Below are positions 32,297 through 43,878 of a stretch of DNA of 64,000 nucleotides, one piece after another. A program made the position numbers and the translations under genes. Position 1 is the first letter of the stretch; each line of letters begins with the position of its first letter. The DNA is from Pseudisothecium myosuroides. Lineage: Eukaryota > Streptophyta > Bryopsida > Hypnales > Lembophyllaceae. Location: contig OX637287.1 of NCBI GenBank assembly GCA_951799445.1, positions 33,622,224-33,686,223 of the forward strand, given 5' to 3'. Under the pieces are notes generated by a model. The model ran no database searches, had not been told where the DNA came from, and saw nothing but the letters and a program-made list of their open reading frames with translations.

Positions 32297-35200
32297 ATGC
32301 CTTCGCAAATTGTCTTTAGTGCCTGGATTACGGAATGAACTTGCCCAGATTGATTTTGATGCTATAGAATACCAGAACATTCAGTTTCTCCCAGCTAGAT
32401 TCGATGGTGACGTTCTCTTTGAGTTGCCACCATCTTGTGGATCTAGATGTGGAGCTAGAGGCATGGAGGGCATGGATAAACGGTATGATGGTCACACGTG
32501 GTGTCGCACCATGACGTCAAACATCCATAATGACTTAGGTTTAAAGTTCAGAAAGTCGCATTGTATTGGACATTTGATCTGTGAAAATATAAAATGTGAG
32601 TACCGCACACGAGCTTCAAAGAATAACGAAATTGAGTGGATTGGGACCACAAAACATTCCTTTAGCCTAGGTCAGATTCCTCCGCCAGACTCTACTGTGC
32701 TCTGTAAAGTTTGTAGACAATCTCCTACTTGCCTCAGTTTATGTAACTCGCGGATTTACTACGTACTTAGAACTGGAGATTTGTCGCGTGCGTGCATCCA
32801 CTTGGGTGTCCATTTGCATCCAGTTGCTGACAGCCAATGTAGAGAGTCTCTTGAAGCAATCACCGGACTAATTGCTCACGAAGTGGCTAGAACTCCAACC
32901 GCCAAAACTTCCGCTATTACCATGGCAGCAAGCAAGGAGTTCCTCGACACGTTCCTTATTCACAATGGACCTGAACCAAAAGAGATGCTCCATGGTGATG
33001 CGTTAGAGAATGTCATGGATAAGTTTTAGCTTCTTAGCTCGCCTAATATGCGCAACGTGATATCTTCTTTACGGAGCAACAACAAGGGTGCTGGCGAGAT
33101 TGATCGGATCTTTGATATGAAGGAACGTGCCAAAATGGAATACATTCATGATAGTGTATTCCCGGGACAAGGGCAAGACAAGGTCTATTTGTTCAAGATG
33201 CTCGTGGATGGACCTGGGAGTGGAGTCGATCTTGTACGACGGATGCAACCAAGTGGCGATCTAGAAAACTGCTTTATCATGTTTGATCATGTGAAGAGGG
33301 TGAAATTATGGACAACTATTGCTTGTCACGTCTATGACTCCACTTATTGCAAAATCATGACCATTGCCGTATGTGATATGCAGACTGAGGGAACCGAAGG
33401 CCAAATCATTTTTTGGCGTTGTTTGAATAAGGTCATGGTGAAAAATGGGGTGTCAGATCCAAACTTCAAGGGATTCATGTGTGATAGTGCTCAAGCAAAC
33501 TTCAATGCAGTTTGCATTGTGTATGGGTCAGAAGATCCATCCATTCCAATGGTGGACCGTGAAAGGACTTGCTTATTCCATTGGGCAACATGCATGCACA
33601 AGCATACGGAGAAGCTAATCGCCAAAGAATTCCAAAACCAACATATTCGACACTGCAGGCAGTACAAAGATGCGACATCGATATCCGAAGCAGACAAGAT
33701 GTATTTAGAAATCAGAGCTTGGTGGTACTCCTCCGGAGCTGCATCAGAACCAGCTATTCGTGAACTCGAGGATTGGCTCGCATTTTGGCACTTTCGATAT
33801 CGTCAATGGGGTGGATTTATGGAAATGGTAAGAATCTTTACTCTCATTATTTCTTCCTCTATTTCTTATCCTAAACTACAAACCGTTTTATTAATGACTT
33901 TATTTGTCATGTTGGCAGAAATTGACAATAGAGGAACTAGCAGACATCCCAACATGCAACTTGGCTAAAACAGTGCACAACAAATGGATGCAAGCTTCCG
34001 GGAAACGCGGGTCTGATTTGTTTGTGGCCACGTGTGATGACTGGGTCTGAGCCTTTATGCAGATGACTAATTATAGGGCTTATCTGTGCGGGGGCCCTTC
34101 TAGAAAAGGCCCCTCTAAAGAAGATTTGAAACTGAAGAGGGCTATGGTATCTGGAGATGGAAAGAAAATTGCAGACGCACTTAGTGAAATGCCTGGAGCG
34201 GAAGACATTTGCACTCGAATTCCGCACTTGGAGGGGGAAGAAGTATTCGGGTCCAACAAAAGGAAATTGGATCTTCCGATTGGGTCCGAAGGTGATTCTC
34301 ATCGCCCTGACAAGGTGAACTTCTCTCATCCTCGGATTCAAACTAGATCAGCCAATGCTAGAGTGCAACTTGAGACTGTAGTTGAGGAGTTTCATACAAT
34401 TATGCCTCATACTCAATCTGTAGTGGAAACGGATTGCGATACATCGGAATGGCACATAGCAAGAATTTCACACAAGTCAAGGAAACAGTGTCATGCCATT
34501 CAGAAGTATACACAGGCCAAATGCAAGCTACTAATTGTTAGGCATGGAAAACCCACTGCTGCCCCTACTTATAGAGGGCAAAAGCGAGAATATAAAGGCA
34601 CGGCAGTTCAGACCGAGGATTTTTGGTTTTGTGCAGACCAAATTGCACGATGTGTCATGGGACCTAAGCGTTCCCATGTTCTTACTCGACTCGAGATTCC
34701 CGAAGTCTGGCCTGTTCTTACTGATACCAATCTTACCCGTACTGAAATTATAGAGCTTGAAGAAGCTGGGTTCCGCTTGCAATCCAACGTGCCGATGTTG
34801 CCTCGACGTTTGTTTACCTCGTCTAAGGTATTTGAGCCTGTGTTGTGGAGTCATCCTCGACCAGCACATGCCGAAAGAATCCCTTCTATTCGGAATGGCA
34901 AGTAGGTTCGTCGGAGCAGTAAACACTACAAGAGAAAGGGGTGTTTTAAGTAGTGTCCTAGACATCACGTCTTTTAAGTAAAGTCTTTTAAGTAAGTTTT
35001 TAAGTAAAATTTTACTAAAAAGACAATCTTTTTAGTAAAATTTTACTTAAAAACTTACTTAAAAGACGTTATTTAAAAGACGTGATGTCTAGGACACTAC
35101 TTAAAACACCCCTTTCTCTTGTAGTGAAAGCACCTACCAAGAATCACCGCAATCAGTGGGAAAGTGCAAGGAATGTTACTGCAAGTATTACTGGGGTGAA

Positions 35201-35505
35201 CTTCCTTCCCTACCCTGGACTTGGTGCTGTTATTACACTACTGTCCGGCACTGAACCTAACCAGAAGGTTTACAGCATCACACTTTGTAATTTTCCATTT
35301 TGTACTTGTCCCCATTATGGAAGTATGAACGGGACCTCTATTGGAAAGCGTGGGATGTATATCAATTGCAAACACCTTTATTACATTTTTTGTTATTTTT
35401 GCAAACTGGATTATAAGACATACGTTCATCCACGCTCCTACCCTCAGCTTGGATGAAGTTAAGCAAGTGCTTGTTGCTGCCGGAATCATCAAGACATGCG
35501 AGTGA
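32297..35505 (+). pseudogene. MULE-like transposase gene with SWIM finger, degraded
   Basis: Two exons are visible: from 32297 to 33827, then GTAAGA-TTGGCAG intron 33828-33918, then 33919-35505. The N-terminal part has a zinc-ligand pattern typical of WRKY/GCM1-like fingers of MULE proteins (CIGHLICENIKCEYRTR). The middle has MULE-like acidic positions in HVYDSTYCKIM and GFMCDSAQANFN with a following C-x(n)-H (CLFHWATCMH). The C-terminus has the SWIM pattern CTC ... CKH (35307-35380). Breaks are TAG at 33027-33029, TGA at 34048-34050, TAG at 34903-34905, a 203-bp CACTA MITE at 34924, and one-base frameshifts near 32340 and 35420, after which the frame continues LSLDEVKQVLVAAGIIK to TGA at 35505. 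Removing the MITE and one target copy restores the frame downstream. No terminal inverted repeats were found, so it could be an element or a domesticated derivative, now dead. Confidence 0.72.
34924..35126. mobile_element. CACTA-type MITE inside the transposase gene, 203 bp
   Basis: Ends CACTACAAGAGAAAGGGG and CTTGTAGTG, flanked by AAA (34921-34923 and 35127-35129). It forms a near-complete hairpin and belongs to the same family as the copies at 17.2 and 17.6 kb. It interrupts the transposase reading frame just before the SWIM-encoding part. Confidence 0.9.
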
Positions 35506-37808
35506 CCAAGTTAATTGACATATATTAGTATAATATAAAGTAGATAGGCAGTATTAGTATATTATCTTCAATATCCTCAAATTCAAGTAGCTAAATATGT
35601 ATCCCTTTCTGCAATGAAAGAATATTTTATTATTTACTCAATATTCTACATCCTATAGTATTTTCATTGCATTTGTTTTCTTCTCATCCTTGCAATTGCC
35701 TCTAATTATTTGTACTCTCACTTCATCAGACTACCCTGAGAAGGCTTCTCAAAATATAATATAAATTTCAAAACATGCAATAGCACCAACTTCCCAGGCT
35801 TTTAAATTGGAAATCCACGATCATGGGTCCCGTGGTAATAGGTCATATATATTTTACTATATTTTACTAAATATAATAAAAAAAATTCAAAAATTTTCAA
35901 ACTTTTAACTTTTTAATCCAAAAAATTTAGAAATTACATCATGTTTTATATTTTTAGGCTCTAGGCTCACACAATCCACGCTCACCACTCTTAGGCTCAC
36001 GCTCACCGCTCTTAGGCTCACGCTCACACGCTCACATGCTAGCGTCGTTGGAATTTTTGATGACCATGAACAATTAAATGGTTCTTATTATTATCTAATT
36101 TTCTAATTCATGATATTTTATGACCACTAAAATTACTTAGAATTCTAAAGGAGGGGCAATGTTTAGCAATTTTTTTTTGTTGCACAAAAAAAAAGGAAAT
36201 TGAGAAAAGACAAACACAAAGATTAAAGACAAAAGCACAACACATGAACTATAAACACAACCTTCACTTAACACAATTTGAAGCATTTAATATGCATTGT
36301 TGCCTTCTTCGTCCTGTAAAGCAAACAACACATGAGAATCCTCAAATCATAAACCGAAATAAGCAAAGAAGGACCACAAAACAAAACAAAGACAAAAATG
36401 GCACACACAAACTATAAATTAGAAATTGATAGCATTTACATCCAAGAGAATGTGAACAACAAATTGAGGCACAATAACCCCATCAACATAGTAATACACC
36501 ATACAATACAAAACAGCATGCAAGGAAGTAAAAATGCGCGAGGTCAATCCCCCCCCCAGAAAGGCAAAACTAAACCAAAAATGTTCAAGCACGTATGGTG
36601 CACCAATAATAATAACATTAAAGTGTTTGAAGCATGAAATGTGTTCATAACACAATTGTAAATACCAAAAGTAAATAGTTGCCTTAATCCTACCACACAC
36701 ATGACACGGAAATCCATAGGATAAAAAATCTCCAAGCTAAGAGGCAAACTGACATGCTAAACCCTCTCACACATAGATTGTAGGGGTCACCTACATGAAT
36801 AAAAATTTGTGCCAATCTTCACCCTTCACCACAAAAACTTTGCAAGGTTGCCAATTACGACACAAAATGCCATGAAACTCCTTTAACTCTCTATTGATAA
36901 GGTTTGACCGGGGGGAGTGCGTAGATGATCTAAAGGGGTCTCAAAAGCTACCACAATTTGGAAAAAAACTCCATGTTGCAATTGAAGTTGTCCACTACAA
37001 ATGTATCACCATCAAGCATGGGATGTTGGAGAACCCGCAACAGCTCAAATTGAAATTCTAAAAGTCTAAACCAACATACTTGAAACTGAATTTGAAACTC
37101 CAAAGAATGAGTAAACCAACACATCCCAAACTTAGTCTGGAACTCAAACCCCTAAACCCTTTTGACAATATGGATAGGCTCTTAAGACCTCAGATAATTA
37201 TTCATAAATAAAATTGAAAAATATTTATTGAGCTTTTAATTTTTATACTCTTCATTTTCATTTCAAGGTTTATTCTATATGGTAAATTATAACCTTTTAT
37301 CATTTTTGTTGCAAATCTTTGCATCACAAATAACTCACAAAATCCAATTATTTTTGCCAAAAATAAAATTGAACATGATTGTCTAGATTTACTTATATAT
37401 ATAAAGTTTAGAATCATTTTATGTTTATTAATAAGATAGAAATTGCAAAGAATTTTATATTCTTGACAATGTAGAATCTCTTTTCAAAAATAAAATTTGA
37501 GGATAAATCTTTATTCAATTCCATTTAAAGAAAGAGAAACAAATGAAAGATTCAAATTTTTATTCAAGAAAATCTTATATATGTTGATATTGCCACTTAC
37601 ACTTTATAAGCGTTCCATTACTAGAGTAGAGTTTAAACCAAATTAGGCATACACCAAGTATATACAAAATCAACATTGTATACTATTGTTCTATGTATGG
37701 AAGCATGGAGTTCTTTTATTTGTTCTTATAGTTAAAATAATTCCATGCACGAGGTGCCCATACTCTAAAGTTAAAAAATGTCTTATTATAATATATATTA
37801 TAGTTTTC
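35506..37808. other. AT-rich intergenic DNA
   Basis: No gene was recognised. 35955-36046 holds short repeats of GCTCACGCTCAC and TTAGGCTCACGC. 36170-36660 has small A-rich frames without coding character. Confidence 0.4.
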
Positions 37809-38890
37809 GGGTGATTGCACGAAACACCTATACTGTCTGGTTGCGTTTTTTTTTGGACCGCTATAACTTTTGCTATAACTTTTGATTTATAGGTTCAATG
37901 CCAAAACCAAAAAAATTCTTTCTAGATGTCCTGATTGTAATTGTATCCCTTATTTTTCAGAAATTAAAAAAACTCAATTTATATTTAAAATTTAATTTTA
38001 TTAATTTGTCACACTTTGACATTTAGGGTTTTTTAGTACTATTGAGCAGTTTAAATTAATGATTTTCAATTGAAATTTCTATAGTATATTCCTCTAATAG
38101 GTAGACATCTTTCTGCCAAAGACCATTTAAAAATACATTATTTTATACCCTCCACAGTTGTGCAAGTAGGCCTCCCTTGCGTGCGCACTTGTGAACAGTA
38201 GAAATGGTTTTTACTTCATTTTTTTGGTCAAATCTCATCACCAAGAAGTCTTCCCAAATGGCCAATTTTTAGTTTTGTTCAAGATTGTTTTATCTATTTT
38301 CTACAAATTAAAATGTCAAAGGATGTATTTTCCTCTTTGCTAGAGTAGTCTGCAAAATTGTTCCAGAAGATACATCCTTTGACATTTTAATTCGTAGAAA
38401 ATAGAAAAAACAATTTTGAACAAAACTAGAAATTGGCCATTTGGGAAGACTTCTTGGTGATGAGATTTGACCAAAAAAATGAAGTAAAAACCATTTCTAC
38501 TGTTCACAAGTGCACACGCAAGGGAGGCCTATTTGCACAACTGTGGAGGGTATAAAATAATGTATTTTTAAATGATCTTTGGTAGGAAGATGTCTACCTA
38601 CTAGGAGAATATACCATAGAAATTTCAACTGAAAATCATTAATTTAAACTGCTCAATAGTACTAAAAACCCCTAATCGTCAAAGTGTGACAAATTAACAA
38701 AATTGAATTTTAAATATAAATTGATTTTTTTTAATTTCTAAAAAATAAGGGATACAATTACAATCAAAACATTAAGGAAGTTTTTTATTTATTTTGGCAT
38801 TGAACCTATAAATCAAAAGTTATAGCAAAAATTATAGTGGTCCAAAAAAAACACAAAACTAGACAGTACAGGTGTTTCGTGCAATCACCC
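37809..38890. mobile_element. Fold-back element, 1.08 kb
   Basis: It begins GGGTGATTGCACGAAACACC and ends with the inverse GTGTTTCGTGCAATCACCC. The two halves are complementary for about 500 bp each around a short centre near 38350 (AATGTCAAAGGATGTATT and its inverse). TTTC is found on both sides and might be the target duplication. The MITE at 13505-14187 shares the ends. Confidence 0.8.
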
Positions 38891-39368
38891 TTTCTTTTCT
38901 CTTTATTTTATTAGTTTTGATTATACTTGTCTTAAGATATTTTGTTAGTCTTCAACCAACACTTTTGGTATATCTTACATTGAATTTGGGATTAAATGAG
39001 TTTTTTGATTACTATGTACCCAATAAGAGTGAATTTCTAAAATGTGTCAAAATCAAAAATGAATTTTGGAATTTCTTAGGATCTAAATTGCCTAGGAAAG
39101 TATCATATAACTCTCTACCTAGTTCTATGATGCTTTCACTTCTGTGCGAATAGGAGAAAACTACATTTTAGCAGTAGCATTGCCTTGTTGTCAAACTAAA
39201 AGCAACCAAAAATTCAAGTCTAATGTTAATATTATTTTTTGTAATTCCCCCCTTTTGTTTTTAATACTAGTATTATACCTATAGTGATAGAAAAAGTGTG
39301 ATATTCACACAACTCTGGTCAGAACCTTACTTCCCTACTTTTTACAGACCTCCACAAAACTTTGCAAG
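38891..39368. other. AT-rich intergenic DNA
   Basis: A 93-codon frame starting inside the preceding fold-back element runs through here, but it is low-complexity and begins within a transposon, so it is not supported as a gene. Confidence 0.4.
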
Positions 39369-39372
39369 TTAA

Positions 39373-40026
39373 CCCCTAAATGCCCATGGCATCAAATTAT
39401 AGTTTTAACAAAACTTTGAAGTTTAATAAAAAATTATTAAATTATTATTTTAGTAGTTTGAATTTAAACAAAAGATTCTTTTTGAAGTTTAGTTTTAGTA
39501 TCAAAAATTTAATTCTGTAAATGAATGATTATGATTTTTCTATTCAACATTTTGTGCAAGGGTGCCCATTGCAAATCTTGATTTTTTGGTGTTGAGGGCT
39601 CTTGAAAATGAGCCTCTAACACACTAGATCATTGAGAAAAATCACATTAGGAATTCATTTAAAAAATTGTAGAGTAGATTTTGAGAAACCATAAATTGAT
39701 TGGAGTTATGCCTCGAGTTATGCATATTATGTCCTTTAACCTCATATTTTTTTGGTGACCTCAATTTATTGATTTGAAATTTAAAAAGAAGATTGAAAGA
39801 CTTCAAATCACTTTTGGAGTTTAACACCCTCATGATCAAACATTACAATCTTTTAATCCATAAGTGATATTGTTGTGTTTTCTTTTCTATGGGATCTCTA
39901 AAATGTTTAGTTTGAATATGTACAGTAATAATTTAAAAAAAGTTGATAAAACTTTTCAAAATTTTTGCATTTTGATCAATTTAGAGAAAATTTCAAGAAG
40001 CTTAAAAAAAACTTGGATATGTAGGG
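39373..40026 (-). mobile_element. TTAA-flanked element, copy A
   Basis: CCCCTAAATGCCCATGG follows TTAA at 39369-39372; the other end is the inverse of TCCCTACATATCCAAG before a TTAA at 40027. Internal sequence (ATAATCCATAAGTGATATTG-like block near 39850) is the inverse of that in copies at 40541-41327 and 50188-50981. Confidence 0.5.
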
Positions 40027-40143
40027 ATTAACAATTCCAGTTCTCCTATTGCAACCATTGCTCGCTTCCATGTAGAATTTTGATTTTTTCTTTTCTTTTA
40101 TAGAAGATTTGGCCCATTCTAAAAATCCACCCTAAACTACAAA

Positions 40144-40436
40144 CATCATTCAAGGAGATTCGGGCCTCTAAAAGACTGTGAGTTTGCGGATTGTGGGAAC
40201 TCTGCAGGAATGTTGGGACACTACCAAATCATTAGTCTAACGTGGCCAAGCGACTGCCACGTCAGATTTTAATTTATTTTTTTAATTTTTTAATTTTTTT
40301 TAGTATTCTTTTAACATTTTAATAACTTTTTATTTTTTATTTTAATAAATTTTTTTTCTTCTAACAGCAGTGCGTTGTTCTCAGCATCAAGAACAGCCTT
40401 GAAACGGTCTTCCAGGGGCTCAAATCTCCTCTAATG
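40144..40436. mobile_element. MITE with CATTAGAGGAGATTTG-type ends (copy 1)
   Basis: The right end CAAATCTCCTCTAATG is the inverse of the left end of the copy at 51555-51781. Both copies share GTGGCCAAGCGACTGCCACG and CTAACAGCAGTGCG. This copy's left end is eroded (CATCATTCAAGGAGATTCGG). Confidence 0.55.
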
Positions 40437-40540
40437 AGTAATGTTTGCGAGGTTTCAAAACTTGAATGTACACCACCATTACAATTTTGCCCACAATGGG
40501 CTTGGTCCCATTTTGTTCATAATGGGGTAGTTTACCTTAA

Positions 40541-41327
40541 CCCCTAAATGCCGAGGATTGCTATTCATAGGAGTGTGAGCCCATGAGCCTAGAATAATAT
40601 ATACCTATGTTATAGGTGTATATACTATAAAAACCGTCTATGATTATAGGATATATATATTACAAATACCCATATTATAGGTGTTTATGATACATACACC
40701 TTCTATAGTGTGTGGTATTTACATTATAGGTACCAATATTGTAGGCTCAATGCTCACAAGCTCGCATTCTTGAGCTCACATACTAGTACCGTTGGCATCA
40801 AGTTTTTTTTATTTATAACTGTACAAATTCAAACTAGACATGTTAGAAATCACATAGGAGAAAAAAACACAACAACATCGCTTATGGATTGAAAGATTAT
40901 AATGTTTGATCATGAGGGTGTTAAAACTCCAAAAGTGATTTAAAGTCTTTCAATCCTCTTTCCACAAGTCAAATCTAAATAGTTGGTCACCAAAAAAATA
41001 TGAGGTTAAAGGGCCCAACATGCACAACCCGAATCAATTTACAGCTTTTCAAAATCTCTTCTAAATTTTTTTTAAATCAATTTCTAATGTGAATTTTTCT
41101 TGAAGATCTAGTGTATTTGAAGCTCATTTCCAAGAGCCCTCGACACTACAGAAAGTCAAGATTGCAATGGACACCCTTGCACAAATCTTGAATAGAAAAA
41201 TCATAATCAATCATTTCCAAAATCAGATTTTTATGCTAAAACTAAACTTCAAAAAGAATTTTTCAAAAATAATATGAACTACTAAAAATAGCAACTTGGT
41301 TAGGTTTTATTTAACTCGGGCATTAGT
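40541..41327 (+). mobile_element. TTAA-flanked element, copy B
   Basis: TTAA at 40537-40540 is followed by CCCCTAAATGCCGAGG; the right end near 41327 (GGGCATTAG before TTAA) is eroded. The middle shares GTACAAATTCAAACTAGACAT and the following block with copy C. Confidence 0.5.
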
Positions 41328-41647
41328 TTAACATAAATCCTAGAGCTCAAGGCCTGACTGTAGCTGTTCGCCTCAAACCCTAATCGCTCGAGGTTCTGCG
41401 CAGCAGTTTCGATTGGGTCGTCCGATTGCGAATAAACCACCGGCAAGCAATTTAGAAGCAGACGCCCTCTCACTCGCCTCGTATATATTTTAAACTTGGT
41501 ATGCCTTTGTTGCATGTGTATGAAAATGGATGTAGTGAGTTGATAAGATCTTTCGACCTTGCGATTTGTGATTTGCAAGCACGCCAATTTAAAGCGAAGA
41601 GCGAGACTATGCAGGCGTTTAGAGGAATTGGCAGCAGTAGATCTCAT
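41300..41647 (-). other. Possible divergent reading frame, unrecognised
   Basis: A 115-codon frame starts at ATG 41647 and has better codon balance than its surroundings; its first 25 residues are basic and Ser/Leu-rich, as in organelle presequences. It runs into the edge of TTAA copy B, where it ends. The plus strand across it contains a telo-box, AAACCCTAA (41375-41383), which is usual in plant promoters or leaders, so this may instead be the promoter side of the gene at 42444. Confidence 0.25.
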
Positions 41648-41653
41648 GTTTTC

Positions 41654-42105
41654 AGCTAGATTGAATTAGGAGGCTGTTGAGAGTGATCGGAAGCCCGGTA
41701 TGACATTTTAGGGCTGCAGTCGGACTTTCTAGTCCCGGAGTGAGGAATTTCTTGAGCTAGATTGAATGCGGAGACTTTTGAGCCACAACTGGCATTGAGA
41801 GTGATCGGAAACCTCGGATGACATTTTAGGGCTGCAGTCAGATTTTCTATTCCCGGAGTGAGGAATTTCTTGAGCTAGATTGAATGCGGAGACTTTTGAG
41901 TCACAGCTGACATTGAGAGTGATCGGAAGCCCGGATGACATTTTAGGGCTGCAGTAGGAATTTCTGCATCCGGAGTGAGTAATTTTTTTGAGCTAGATTG
42001 AATGTGGAGGCTGTTGAGTCGCGACTTTTATTGAGTGATCATGAGCCCGGAATGGTATTTTAGGGCTGCAGTCGGACTTTCTACTCCCGGAGTGAGGAAT
42101 TGGCA
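41654..42105. repeat. 118-bp tandem repeat, four copies
   Basis: Copies begin with AGCTAGATTGAAT at 41654, 41755, 41873 and 41991 and each includes GACATTTTAGGGCTGCAGT and CCCGGAGTGAGGAATTTCTT. The array lies 340-790 bp before the ATG at 42444, probably in the promoter or a leader intron. Confidence 0.88.
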
Positions 42106-42443
42106 TTAGACGGTGTCGAAATAAGGTGTTCTGCGCACTTGATCGATTTTAGGGTTTCATATGCATGGCTGGATTTCAGGCGATGTGAATTTGGTGCTGA
42201 GATTGATTGATCGCTGCCCTTTTGTTTTTTCAATCATTGGTGGTCTACACTGTTGGATATTGAATTGGAGCAAACAGCGATGTTGATGCAGGCTCTATCG
42301 TTATTTAGCATGGATTGACGTCGTAATGCACATCATTTGCCAGCTTCACGTCTTTACAAAGGAGATAGAGGTTTGGTTCCGTCAGTGAGAAGTTGCACGT
42401 AGCAATAAGATCGGCGACGGAAAAGTTTGTATGATTGGCAGGT

Positions 42444-43878
42444 ATGGCTGAAGTGCCGTGTGGAGCACGCATTGGATTTTTGGTTGCTGCCATCATCTTC
42501 GTTATTGTTCAGGTAAATTCAGTTCATATGCCGAGAGTCCTCTGCATTGGGCAGAAAATGTATTTTGAATCCTAGAATCAATGCTGTTTGTGATCTTCTG
42601 AGGATTACTCGGAAAGGCTCAGACTCTGAGCAGCGAGATATTGTTGTGTCGCACTCCTGAAGGATTAAAAATGTCATAAGTAGGGAATTAACAAGCTGGA
42701 ATGGTTGGAATGGAGGCAGATGCGCTTGTTTGCTACAGAGCAGAAGTATGCACTTCAAGCAACTTCTTCTGTGAGTTTTGATTCTCTCCCTCTCGTCAGA
42801 TGAATTTTGATGTGTCTACCTTGTGAGAGCTTGATTACGTTATGGTGAAACGTGTATAAAAAATATACAGATGAGAACAATTTGGTTGTTGTTATGATGG
42901 GTAACACGTGCGATATTGGATGGATGGGCGAATTGCTTGCAGGTAGAATTTGAAGAATACTGTCAAAAGGAATTGCGGGAACTTGGAGATAAATTGTTAA
43001 CGCAGCAGACTAAACTTGCGTACTTAGAAGGTTGTCTCTTCTATGGAGAAGTTCCTCTTGTACATTTTTGAGCGGGTTGGGGTTGTACTTTGAGCGATGG
43101 CTGCCTTTCTATAGCGAGGCACTCAGAATTACGCATGTGAATCAAAAAGAGCTGTTCTAAAATAAGAACAAGTGACTTTGGTCTTGGGTTTTTGTACGTG
43201 CTATAATATATATACTGTGATAACTTCGTTATTTCTCGTGCAGGGGAGAAAATCCGGCTTGAGAGGGAGAATGGAAATTTGGTCAGTGAGCTCGAGACGA
43301 GTCAAAGTAAGTGATCGTCTTGCAAAATGTGCTTTGGAGTAGCAAGCAAAAGGTCTATGTGTAGCACACGAGAGTACAAGTCTTAGCCTTTAAAGGACCT
43401 AGGATTCATTGTTTTAAATTGACGAATTTGATTGATGATATTGTGAAAATTATAATTCAGATGGAGTCAAATTTATTTTTATCAGAATCAGTGTAGATCA
43501 TTGCATGTGTTAGTCTATAAATAAATAAAATTGGACCAGCAACACTCCTTGTATGACCTACTCAAAATTGCTAATAAATATGAGGCCCAATTTGGAATTA
43601 GGCCTGGAGTATTCATGATAAAAAATGAACAATTCGATTGATCACGTTGTGAAAATTATATATCATCAGATGGGGCCAAATTTTATAACACTCCCAAATT
43701 GACCTCAAAAATGCTAAAGAAAACATGAGGCTCAATTCAGTCCTCCGTCATCATTGAACCTTGATATTCTCTATAAATCAGGTTCGGAGAACTAATTTGT
43801 GTAACCATCGCAGCTGTATCCGTTGCCTCTAAAGCCAAACGTGGGATGCTAAATTGGAGAAAATTGATTACGGACTAG
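42444..43878 (+). CDS. Small membrane-anchored coiled-coil protein, 94 aa
   Basis: Four exons with consistent phase join to exactly 95 codons: 42444-42512, 42943-43030, 43244-43306 and 43814-43878 (TAG). Exon 1 encodes MAEVPCGARIGF followed by a hydrophobic segment (LVAAIIFVIVQ), a likely signal anchor. Exons 2 and 3 encode a charged heptad-like helix (LRELGDKLLTQQTKLAYLEG, EKIRLERENGNLVSELETSQ). Exon 4 adds a basic tail (SKAKRGMLNWRKLITD). An AG acceptor directly before the ATG (TTGGCAG) suggests a leader intron. I do not recognise the family; a type II membrane protein with a cytosolic or lumenal coiled coil is the reading from the sequence. The last exon is the least certain. Confidence 0.55.

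Noticed and set aside
36398..36747. Overlapping frames near an A-rich and C-run region
   Set aside because: Asn/Lys or Phe-rich products of AT-rich DNA with no coding signature.
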